A DNA stretch of 64,000 nt. Origin: Eleginops maclovinus (lineage: Eukaryota > Chordata > Actinopteri > Perciformes > Eleginopidae). Shown piece by piece: positions 37,153-48,522 of this stretch (its first letter is position 1; each line of letters opens with the position of its first letter). Under the pieces are notes generated by a model, which was not told the DNA's origin, searched no databases, and saw only the letters and a list, made by a program, of their open reading frames with translations. The stretch is from positions 8,078,655-8,142,654 of the forward strand of contig NC_086365.1 in NCBI RefSeq assembly GCF_036324505.1. The letters are read 5' to 3'. The translations under genes were made by a program, and so were the position numbers.

Positions 37153-38762
37153 CGTGCAGTCCTTCTCCAGTTAAACTCAAACAGATAACTGGGACATTAT
37201 TTCCAGTGCTGCGTCTCCGAGTCTCTGTCTGTCCTGAGAAGAGTGACCGGACAGAGAGGGGACAGCCCGGTGCTGAGCAGAAGAACACTCCCACCCACCG
37301 GAGGAGAGTGGTGCCCAGCTTCACACTGCTGCTTCCTTCAGGGTCTGTTGGAGTGTTTGCTTTTATCAGATCAACCCTGAAAGAAAGTCCTTGAAAAAAA
37401 GTCCAGAAGATATTATTTGGTGTTTTAGCTCTGAAGCTGAAGTTTTTATTAAATATTTGAGATAACTTTCTATTTGAGTGTTGGATTTTATGCAACTGAG
37501 TAAAACGACGAAAACTATCTAAAATGTTCAGTCTTTTGAAAGGAGGGCAAGGGCGATAGGTTTCGTTTCAACACGGAAAGCTCAATGGAGGACAGTTATC
37601 AAGCAGCAGGTGTAACATATTTTAGCTTCAGGTCAGTTTTTATGCACCAACTTCTGGTAAAAATGTATATTCGAAAAAACAGGAAATGGATGAACCAGGT
37701 CCTTTAAAAAAGGATTATATGCTACTAAGACTTAATTGTAATGGATTTAAAACAAATGAAAAGTTACTTTACTTCCCTCTCAAAAGGTTTAGGTTAAGTG
37801 TAGAAATGATATATCTGGTATTTCCTAGCATGTCCCTCACTTGTCCTTTTGTTATTCATCCCATTTAGCCAATTTTGAAATATAACAGAATTTTAAATAG
37901 AAGAGCACTACCTCCAGTCACCACTAGGTAACAGTCATGAACCCGCAGTTCAACCAGTCTGTAATAAATCAAATATGTATTTATTTATCCGGTCCCCATC
38001 AGTCAGTCAGCTCACTGAAATCAGACCTACAATAAAACACATTTGCAAAGTTCCCCTTACTAGTTAAACTACAGATTATCTAGCCCAATAAAGGGTCATC
38101 TATTATTAATGATTCTAAAGGGTTGTATTTGTTTATTGAATTTAATATACCATCAAAGGGGTACAGTATCCAGTCAGTGTTGATGTCATTCACACTTTGC
38201 ATTTACAAATTTATTTATTTTCAGTGACACTGTAAACAAACATGATATTTCTCTCAAATAAGCCTTTACTTAAATTCAGATTGACCATTTTAACATCAAG
38301 TTGTACTGTAAATTAATAGAGAGAAGCACACTAAAGGCCTACTTTAGTGCTATCTTGTGGGCAAAATGCCACATTACATCGTTCTCGTGTAAACTCAGGT
38401 TATGTGCCAAGAAATGTCTATCGCTGTGCCTTTAAATTATTTAAATGCCTTCTCTATATTAGAAACTCATCATAATGACATTTGTTCTAATTTGCACCAT
38501 GATTGTGCCTTTATATCCAAGTCCCATACGTTCTGTGTGTATTAGCGTTTAATCTGTGAGTTATTTACCCTGCCCACACTGCAGGTCAAGTTTCAAAGTT
38601 TCCTTCTCCTCTCTACATGAAACACAACAAATATTGACTGGGGCTGGGAGTCGATCAGTTCAGTGGATTTTAACCTTCAGTTTTCAGCTCAGCAGGACCG
38701 TCCATCTCTCAGCGCTGTTGTATTGTTTTATATGTGTGAGAGTGTGTGTGTTTGGAGGAAAC
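37153..38762. promoter_or_regulatory. divergent itih5/itih2 intergenic (shared promoter region)
   Basis: About 1.6 kb separates the itih5 ATG (minus) from the itih2 ATG (plus), so both promoters must lie here or share elements. A GC-richer block at about 37200-37340 next to itih5 probably carries its 5' UTR/promoter. The middle is AT-rich and unremarkable. I could not assign specific factor sites with confidence. Confidence 0.5.
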
Positions 38763-41700
38763 ATGAGGCGTCTTCTGCTGCTTCTCGGGCTCCTGCTGCT
38801 CCAACAGGCCTGCTGCTTTGAGTTTGTGATAGATGGAGAATGGGAGGAGGAAATGGTGAGTTTACAGGGACTTGGAGAAAGGTTGAATTTGCAATACAAA
38901 ATTTAACCCACTCCTTAAGAGGATATCAATAACAAGACAAAGTGTTGATGGTGATTTATGAACGAAAGCCAAAACATACATTTTGTTCTGGTGATTATAA
39001 ACTCTGCTTTTGTTAATGATCCTGGGTCTATTTTAATGTCTGACACAAGGACACGACTTTCTTTTTATTTATATTTTTTATCATATATATGCAAGAGTGG
39101 GAAATCATTTATAATTGGAGGGATTTTATTTTAGTCTATGAGGGAATTTCTTAATATGGAATTCAAATATTTGACTTGACTTTTAGAACTCCCTTAAAAT
39201 ATCACCTTTATGTGGCAGAACTAGAGCATTTATCAACCTCTCTTAATATGCCTTCTTTATGAACTGTTGTATTATTAACCTCACTAGGCTAATGTTGCTT
39301 GGTCTTGTGTTTATATTTTTAAATTAAATGTAATGGCTTAAATGTAAGTAAATCCAATTAAAATTCACATGTCTCAAGCTTCAATTGTTGCAACCAAATA
39401 GGAATCTTGTCATTTATAAAATCTGATTTTCTTTCTGCCCCCAGTCAGATATGCGGGATCATCGGGAGAGGCACAAGGTGAGCTCTCCTTCCAAAAACAG
39501 CATCACCTTTTCATTTATATACATTTCTGAATGTGGAATACAGAGCCTGGATCTTTGTTTTCTTAGTGATGTTGCAATAATCATTGAGCCACAGTGTGAT
39601 TCTAACGGATTGCAAAAAAATGTACATGGCATCATCCTACATAACTGCTCTGATCCTGAATGTAACCTGTGTCTAAATAACCACAGTTTGTTCATCATAA
39701 TCATCTCTCGTGTGTGTGTTTCAGAGAGCCCTATTGACCAGCGAGGAGCAGGAAGACTTTGAGGTATGACTCTTGTTGTTGGAGCCCGCTCCTCTGTGAC
39801 AGAGTTTACCGCTATCTCACAGTCGATATGCGTCTGTTTGAAGAGACTCCCGTGACTGACGGGTTATTGACTTTGTTCTGAAATAATCCTGCTCTCATTC
39901 CCTTTTCTGTCTGTCTTTCTCTTCCTAAAAATAATCTAATGACCGGGACAGTCAGCTGCTTTTGTCACATTTAGGGAAAGTGTAACATTTACATCAAGAC
40001 ACTTGGGTTTGGAAGTTTTGATAGAAGTAAATAAAGTTAAAGTTTTCTTAATTCAAACAAACCTCAGGGGATATTGAAATAGGAATAATAGTTTAAGAGC
40101 TTTTGTGTTGTTCTGGCAATCAGTTCTATTGCGATAATAACAGGAATAATACCAACAACAACAATTTCCTATATGTAGCTTGTGAATATACATTAAATAA
40201 ACCTGCATCAGAATCCAAATGTCCCAATTGTATTCCTTTTATTTTCCTATTACATCATTATTTTAAATTTCATATTTCTGAAGACAAAACTCAAAAGACA
40301 TCTTTAAAAATGAGGATAGGTGGAAAATAATGTGGCACAAATCCAAAATAAAAGAAGGTCCAGGTCAGCGAAAGTAAAGGATTGAAACATTCTCCTGTTT
40401 CTAATATCCCCACCACTAAGTCTGGCATTATCTTCTCAGGCAATCCGTGGGGAAGACATCACAGTGAAGAGCTACAAGGTGGAGAGCCGCATCACGTCCC
40501 GGTTCGCCCACACCACGGTCCGGAGCTCCGTGCTCAACTCGGGCACCAAAGCCCAGAGCATCGGCTTCAATGTGCAGATCCCCAAACGAGCTTTCATCAC
40601 CAACTTCACCATGTGAGGCCTTCCTTCACTCCCAGCAGCTGTCACGGAGTGTTTGTTGAGATTAACCCTCCTTTCTTCTTGCTGCAGGAACGTGAATGGA
40701 ATTATATTCGTGGGCTCGGTGAAGGAGAAAACTGTAGCCAGGAACCTGTACGCCCAGGCCCGAGCCCGAGGCAAGGCAGCAGGCATCGTCAGGTACTGCC
40801 CGGCCTCTGTGGAGCTGAAACAAACCATGAGCACAGACTTACAGATTCCCCATCAGCTATCCTTCATTTAGGAGGGAGACACACAGACTTTATAGTTGTT
40901 ACGTCTTTTAGTTATTGTAGTGTGTCTGTTTTGTAGTTATGTTGTAGTCATTTTGAGGCTCTTTCTAGGGTTTTTGTGGTTATTGTGCATGTTGCTGTTC
41001 TCGGAGTTTTGTCCTCATTTTGAGTCTCTTTTTTTGTTGGTTTGTAGTAATTTTCTGTCTTTTTGTTGCTGTTTTGTGTCTCTTTGTATTCATTTTAATT
41101 GTCTTTGTAGTCATTTTGTTTATGTATTTATAATCTGTGTTGTTTTGCCACTTTTTATAGTTGTTTTCATCTTTTTGTATTTTTTTTCAGTCTCTCTAGT
41201 TGTTTGGTATCTTTATGTCATCACTTTTATTGCTTTATTTCTTTTTGTTGTCATTTTGATTAATTTTGTGTGACTTATTTCATCTCCCGTTGTTTCTTAT
41301 TCTTATATATTTGTGTCTCTTTCTGGTTATTTTACCTCTTGTTAAGAGTTCTTTGAGGGTTTTTGTGTCTCTTTTTAGCAGTTTAGCATCTATTTATAGT
41401 TGCTGTTGTCTCTTTAATATTTTAGTGAGTCTTTGTTGTTGTTTTCTTTGTAGTCATTTTAATTATCTTTCTGGTTGGTCCGTATCACTTTTTATGTGGC
41501 TATTCCCAGTAATTCAACAATGATCATGCTTACTTAAATGTTGCTGCTTTCCAGAGCCAATTCCCAGGACTTGGAGACATTTAAAACAGAAGTCCATGTT
41601 CCTCCTGGCAGTAACATTGAGTTTGAGCTGCACTACCAGGAGATGATGCACAGGAAGCTGGGCGTCTACGAGCACTCACTGTTCCTGCAGCCTGGGAGGC

Positions 41701-44700
41701 TGGTGCCACAGTTCCAGGTGAGAAAATCTTAATAAATGTATGTCTGCAAGTCTGTATATTATATACCAATAGTCCCCTCACCCAGTCTCTCTTCAGGTGG
41801 ATGTGTACATCTTTGAGCCCAAGGGAATTTCCATGGTTGATACACCAAACACCCTCGGAGAGAAGTTTGCAGACAATATCAAAGTAACATCGTCCGAAAA
41901 GAAGGTAAGACTGGAAAACACACAGAGATTCCCAGTGGTAAAAAATGTTTAGGAATTTGAATAGAGAATTTTTCTTCTTAATTAAGGGCTAAATAGCTGT
42001 TCTTGCAATGGTGCAATGATTTTTGAGAAAACCTGAAGCCTGTCTGGGAATTTTATAGGCTTTGTACAGTTGAGCAAAATCCTGAGTGACTCCTGGATGT
42101 CTAAACTGAACAATGATGAATTAAAGTATGAAAAGTTATAATAAAATATAAAAGATAAAAATGAAACAAATCATAACACTGGCATTAAATGTTTTTTTTT
42201 GGGAGAATGACATTTGTTCTATTTTTTTTGTATGAATTTTGTGTGTAATTAATCATTTATTGTTCTTTATAAATGGTCACGTGATGACAATATGTGCATC
42301 AAAATTAGCCTCACATGGCCATAAATTCCACCAAATCCACTTGAATTAGTAGCTTTGACTCATACACAAACAACAACAAAAACCTTCCCTTTTTTGTCAG
42401 GGATAATGATAATCTCTTTTGAATTATATGTAATCATGCACTGTCTTTGTCCTCAGGCTCATATTGTCTTCAAGCCTAACCTCCAGCAGCAGAGAAAATG
42501 TGACAACTGCACCGGAAGCGCTATAGATGGCGTCTTTAAAGTCAGATATGATGTGACCCGGGACAGCAATGCCGGAGAACTGCAGGTATGTTATCTTTAA
42601 AGCCTCACTAATGACCTTGTTTTATGTTGTATATGGCCACAAAGACTTTTGGAGATGATCACTGAGACCTTTATTGTTTCCTCTAGATCTCAGACGGCCA
42701 CTTTGTCCAATTTTTTGCCCCCTCCAACCTCTCTCCTCTCCCTAAAAACATTGTGTTTGTCATTGACGTCAGTGGATCCATGTGGGGAGTCAAGATGAAG
42801 CAAGTGAGTTGTTTGTTGAGATGCAGTTTTATGCACTTTGACCCACACTACCATCTATTGAGTATACAGAAAAAAAAGATAAAGTATGTCCCAATACAGA
42901 AAACCCCAGGATGTCTTACTGCATCAGGTTTCATTGTGTACGAAAGTGCTAAAGTAGAGTACAAGTACATCAAATATCCACTTAGTGAAGTACCCCCATC
43001 TCCTCTCTCAGACAGTGGAGGCCATGCAGGCCATTCTAGATGACATGACCATAGATGACCATTTCAGCATCATCGACTTTAACCACAACGTGCGCTGCTG
43101 GAGCGAAGAGCTGGTGGGTGGCTCCTCTATTCAAATCACAGATGCCAAGAAATACGTCCAGAACATCAAACCCAACGGAGGTGTGAGAGAAACTGATTCT
43201 CTAATCTAGTGCGAGGTTGCTTTGATAACCTGGTGAACATAAATATTGGTGTGTTAATGACGACATTTTCATGAACGTAGGTACCAACATTAACGAGGCT
43301 CTGATGAGAGCTGTGCAGATGCTGGTGAGGGCGTCCAATCAGAGGCTCATCGACCCTCGCTCTGTCTCCATGATCATCCTGGTGTCTGATGGAGACCCGA
43401 CCGTGGGTAGGACTGATGTTCAATACATTTTAGAATCATACTTGGGTTTATTGCTTTGAGTTTTTATATGTAGGATTTGGCTTTGGGAATTTGTTGCTTA
43501 AACACATTTAATAGAACATAAAATCAAACTTAACATAATGGAGGAAAATAACCATAAAATATGTACAATATGTCTGAATTCAAAGGAAAGAGCTTTGCAT
43601 TTTTTCTAAAATGGTTGTTTGTAAAGAAATTGTGGGTCAAAACAAGCACAAAAATTAAGAAAATATCATTACTGTATAGAAATCGAAATATTACAAAGTA
43701 AGGTACGACAAAATAGAACAATTGAGATACAAATTAAGAAAAAAGAGGAAGAAAGATGGGTAAAATGTCTCAATACTTGGTGATTTGCATGTAATATAAA
43801 ACACAGTCTTGTCTCTTTAGTCACTGGGATGATATGCTGATCTCTGCAGGTGAGATTAAGCTGAGCACCATCCAGAAGAATGTGAAGCGTGTGATGAGGG
43901 AGGAGTTTTCTCTCTTCTCGCTGGGCATCGGCTTCGACGTGGACTATGACTTCCTGGAGCGGATCGCCATGGAGAACAGAGGCATGGCTCAGAGGATCTA
44001 CGCCAACCACGATGCAGCAGAGCAGCTCAGGGTACACAAACCTAACACTGAGAGTAGAAATATCTTTGTATTGGGACGTGGAATTAGCTCCTTGTAGCAT
44101 AGGTTGTTTGTTATATTTCGAAAAAAATGAAGGGATATTTTACTCTCTGATTTTGTTGCTGATTCCATATGTTCAATTGTTTAAAAATGTAACTTTTATT
44201 GACATATCGCCTAAAAAAACTCTATAGCTGTTGGGTAAAGTTCATGTGATAAGCACAAAGATATAAAAAGAGTAGCTTCTTGTTATATAAGTGGTATTGA
44301 GGAAATTCAAAATAATCTTTGTCTATATAAATCTGTATTACCAACTGCACTAAATAATACAAAAGTAAAAGCAAACTATATAGTAGAAAACAAATGGAAA
44401 TACAAGATGAAAAAGGAAGAACATTTTTAATTCCAGCTTTCTCCCTCTGCCTCCCCCTGCAGGCATTTTACAGACAGGTCTCCTCCCCCCTGCTGAGGAG
44501 GATCACGGTTCAGTTCCCGGAGGACACGGTGTCAGACGTCACCCAGAACCAATTCGATAAATACTTCAGTGGCTCAGAGCTGGTGGTGGCTGGGAAAGTG
44601 AAGCCGTCAGAGAGCAACACCCTGACCAGCTTCACCACCGCCTCCGCCGTGAGTCTAATGCCCACAGCGATTAACATTCAACATTTTTACTTGTGATTTT

Positions 44701-47700
44701 TTCAGTTGCGCCTCTTCAGATTACACCTCCATTTACAAGTTCTTTACGCCTGTTAAAAGTTTCCATTCCACACATGTGAGAATTATCCTTTAAATTCCAA
44801 CTCTTGAGTTTTTTCTGCCGAAGGAATCAAGACCCATACATGATTTACACATTTAAAAATAAATTCAGACTTATCTTTTTGTGTGAAATACTACACAGTT
44901 TTTCCTCTTCAGGTTGACAAAATATTGACACCATTCTTGTTTATAGAAGGGGTTGAAGGGGCTGACAAACCCAGTGTCTGAGAAAAAAGGGTTAAAGGCC
45001 AATGCTGAAAGAAAGAAATTCAGATTCAGTACAACCAGTGTCCTCTGTCCTGTTTGGACCTGCAGGCCCGTCTTGACATCAATCTGGAGACGGAAGGAGA
45101 CTTTGCGGTGCTGGACACAGAGCTGGCTAAACAGCAGCACTCGTTCACGGGCTTCGCCAGACAGATGTGGGCCTACATTACCGTCAAACAGCTGATCTCT
45201 GAGAGGTGAGAGGCCTGCAGAAAGGCTGAGAACTGTAGGAACAATAGTAGAGAAACAACAATCTCATTGGAAATAAATGCAAAGAAATTAGTTTAACTGT
45301 TGTGTCGTAAAAAAAGTCATATTTTCCACTTCCACTTAGTTCATTCTCTTAAAAATGTTCAGTATTAACAGCTGCGGTGTGACCCTCCTGCAGGTCTCTG
45401 GCTCCCACAGCGGTGAAGAAGAGGAAGATCACACAGAGGATCATGGCGCTGGCCGTGGAGCATCAGTTCGTCACTCCACTCACCGCGCTGCTGGTGGAGA
45501 GCGAGGAAACCAACGAGAGGCTGCTGGCCGACTCCCCGAAGGACCCCAAGCATGGCTGCTGCTCAGGTGCCTTTTTTGATTAAATTTTCCCGAGATGATT
45601 AAAGTATTCTGATGTTGATTCTTCATGAGTTATGTGGACACATTTGCAAGAAGGTTCGGAAGCAAACTTAGTTAAAAAAATGTATGTCTCACTTTATAAA
45701 CTACACTAAATCATGAAACATTCATGTAGGACAAAGCAATGTGGGTGCCTTGTCCTACATGGGTTGTATTCATTATCACAATAAAATAAAGTATAAATTA
45801 ATATCTTTAAAATGAAGATACGATGATACTTTAAAGAATCATTGTATCGTACAATGGGTAATGTAATGCAGAATTGACGCCTGCATTTCCTTTCTACTGT
45901 TCATCATGCGTGTGTAGGTGTGGGGTTCGGAGGAGGCTCTTCCTCCTTGCAGCCGACTCCAGTGGAATTTGTCTACCAGGCCCCCCCCTGGGTCCAGATG
46001 ACCACTAATGCCCCCCCCAGCCAGGTTAACAAGGGCCCCGAGGAGTACGCCCTGCCTCTAAAGGTCAACTTAGGTAACACACACACTCACACACACACAC
46101 ACACACTCATGATGACTTCCATAAGCACTCTTCCAGCTGCAGTGTTGAATGTGAAGGTGTGACGCGCTCAGTGTTTCTCCTGCAGTGGATAACGACCCTC
46201 ACTTCATCGTCCACCTGCCCAGAAGCAACATGGACGTCTGCTTCAACATCGACTCCACCCCCGGACATATCCTCAACCTGGTGACTGACACTGGAACAGG
46301 TACCCCAGTGGTCAAGGCATAACCAAATATCTGCTTCTCCTGTGCTTGGTTTTCCCAATGCTACATGTGCTACGTATGGGTCAACATGTAGCCACAAAAA
46401 GAAGATTCAAACACATTTTCCTTAACTTTTGGAAGGAGCCAGACCAGCATTTGCCCCATTTACATTTTTGATGCATTTTTGAACACTCTCCTGACTGTAG
46501 CTTTGAATATAGTTATTACATCAAAAAAGATGCTGAATATTTTGTAACCTTTCCATCTGGTGCAACTTTAAACTTAGTCTCACTCCAACCCTGACAAAGA
46601 ATATCTACTTTACCCCCCCTTAAGGTCTGGTGGTGAACGGTCAGTTGATCAGCTCTAAGAAAGCGCACAAAGGCAAACTGAGCACGTACTTCGGCACTAT
46701 CTCAGTGTACTACCAGCCCGATGGAGTCAGCGTGACTGTCGGCACTGACAGCATCTCCATGACCGACGGCCCGAGAAACCACTCCTTCACCTGGGGGGCT
46801 ACTGCGAATATCTCACAGGATGGGTAACCTTAATACATTCAATCTTTAAATACAGCGTCTACCTCACTCAGGGTCAGTTTTATCTCATGTTGTCATGTTT
46901 CTGTGTTTCAGCGTGAGGATTTCCATCCTGAAGAACTCTCATGTGTCCATCACAATAAATAATAATATCCAGGTGATGGTGTTACTTCACCGTGTGTGGA
47001 AGAAAAATCCGTTCAGTGTTGACTTCCTCGGTGTTTACATTCCCAACCATAACCAGTACTCCCCTCTGGTGCACGGACTCATAGGTATGTCTCTGTGCGT
47101 GGTGTGAGATACTCTCAGGCAGCGATACAGGGTGTTACTGTGCTATCTGTAAATCAGATCTTAGGCCTACGACTGAAGAAAAAACTGGCATGAGGACACA
47201 TATAGGTTTCTAAAGGGAGGTTATATATTTCAATTACGGAATCTATTAATTCAAAATTTGGATTAACATATATATCTACTTAAGGAACATTGAATTTGCC
47301 ATCAAAAGGCACATTAGAAAAAGGTAAGGAGCTCTAGAGATAAAAGCTAACAGTTGAAAGGGTCTGACCTTTATTTTGAGACAACATTTTTTACCCAACA
47401 TAAATGTGTTCTTTGAAGCCAGCATCTAGTAGACCCAAGTGTCACTGCATCTTAAGGCAAATACACATTGGTTTACCCTAAAGCAATGGAGGCAGCAACT
47501 TAAGTAATATTCATCAGACTGCGAAGAGACATTTGGATCGTTGAGCACCAAGTGACTTGACAGCAGAATTGTGTTTTTGACTGGTAGATTTGAAGCTGAA
47601 AGTGTGTGTGATCTTTCAGGGCAGTTTTCCAGAGATCCTGAGGTGAGTGTCTACAACATGCACGAGGGAATGGACCCTCTGAAGAAGGAGGCCACGATGG

Positions 47701-47960
47701 AGGTGAAGGGTAACAAGCTGCTCGTCACCAGGTAGGTCTCAACTGCCATAAAAAAAACATTTCTGAAAGAAAACACTTCTTATTCACACCATAAATCGTG
47801 TGTGTATATTAGGGGCTGGCAGCAGGATTACAGGAACGATACGAGGCGTGGATCAAGCATCTACTGCTGGTTCATACACAACAGTGGGAAGGGCTTCATT
47901 GACGGCCACTACACAGACTACATCGTCCCAAATCTCAACAGCTTCCTGCAGATGCTCTGA
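38763..47960 (+). CDS. itih2: inter-alpha-trypsin inhibitor heavy chain 2 (complete, 21 exons)
   Basis: Exons: 38763-38855, 39445-39477, 39725-39763, 40440-40612, 40688-40792, 41555-41717, 41797-41904, 42457-42585, 42687-42803, 43012-43180, 43281-43406, 43850-44031, 44463-44648, 45066-45205, 45394-45566, 45918-46073, 46186-46299, 46625-46823, 46912-47084, 47620-47731, 47813-47960. All phases agree: 2838 nt, 945 residues, against about 946 for the human protein. A leucine-rich signal peptide is followed by a VIT domain (about 60-190), a vWA domain (about 302-485) with MIDAS DVSGS at 308-312, and the ITIH C-terminal domain. [12 protein letters not shown] puts Asp701 at the site where mature heavy chain 2 is cleaved and ester-linked to bikunin chondroitin sulfate. 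[27 protein letters not shown] and [21 protein letters not shown] identify ITIH2 among paralogues. Confidence 0.96.
40900..41510. repeat. degenerate T-rich minisatellite in itih2 intron 5
   Basis: About 600 bp built from loosely repeated units such as TTGTAGTCATTTTG, TGTCTCTTTGTAG and TTGTTGTTTTG, with a period of roughly 20-30 bp and heavy drift. Translated ORFs are hydrophobic Phe/Leu/Val/Cys-rich and spurious. It fills most of the intron between exons 5 and 6. Confidence 0.75.
46080..46107. repeat. short (CA)n repeat
   Basis: CA array of about 28 bp with one CTCA interruption, starting a few bases after the itih2 exon 16 donor. Confidence 0.85.
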
Positions 47961-48400
47961 GCAGCCAGAGACACATTCAAGTACCATGCTCATCTATATG
48001 CTGCACAATTAATCCACATTTTATTGAAGCCACAACATGGCAATATTGAAATCACAGGAAGCACATAAATATGCGTTTAAAAACCATCTTTAATAATGAG
48101 TTGTGGTGCTGCAGACACATCCTGGCTTACAAATCACACTCTACAGACTCTAACCCTAACCCTAACCCTTCGCTCAGATCATGGATTTATAATTTCAGGA
48201 TCTCGCTTGCCCGATACATTTCTACCGTTGTATTTCCTATCATAACCCCCAACCCTGTCATAAATATTTCATTCCATGTAATAAGAAAAACACCAGAAAG
48301 TAACTTTTTGTTAAATTTATTTGGACAAAATGTACATTTGCAATGCTAAGATCAACTTGAACATCTGATACAAAATAAAAAACTAATTGAAAACATTGTT
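47961..48400 (+). other. itih2 3' UTR, overlapping the kin 3' end
   Basis: From the TGA at 47958-47960 to an AATAAA at 48374-48379. It contains three TAACCC units near 48149-48168. On the minus strand the first polyadenylation signal for kin is the TTTATT at 48316-48321, so the two 3' UTRs probably overlap. Confidence 0.55.
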
Positions 48401-48522
48401 ATGAGTTACTCTGTTATGATGTGTGAGTGAGTGTGTGTTTGTGTGTGTCTGTACAGGTGGATGTTGGGGAAATAACTTTGACAAAGTAGAGTCCCTGAGG
48501 TCAGAACCGATGGATTGTTGGT

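Noticed and set aside
40382..40936. 184-codon ORF
   Set aside because: Out-of-frame reading through itih2 exons 4 and 5; the correct frame continues the VIT domain.
40896..41523. Hydrophobic ORFs resembling membrane proteins
   Set aside because: They come from the T-rich minisatellite in itih2 intron 5; the hydrophobicity is a by-product of T-rich codons.
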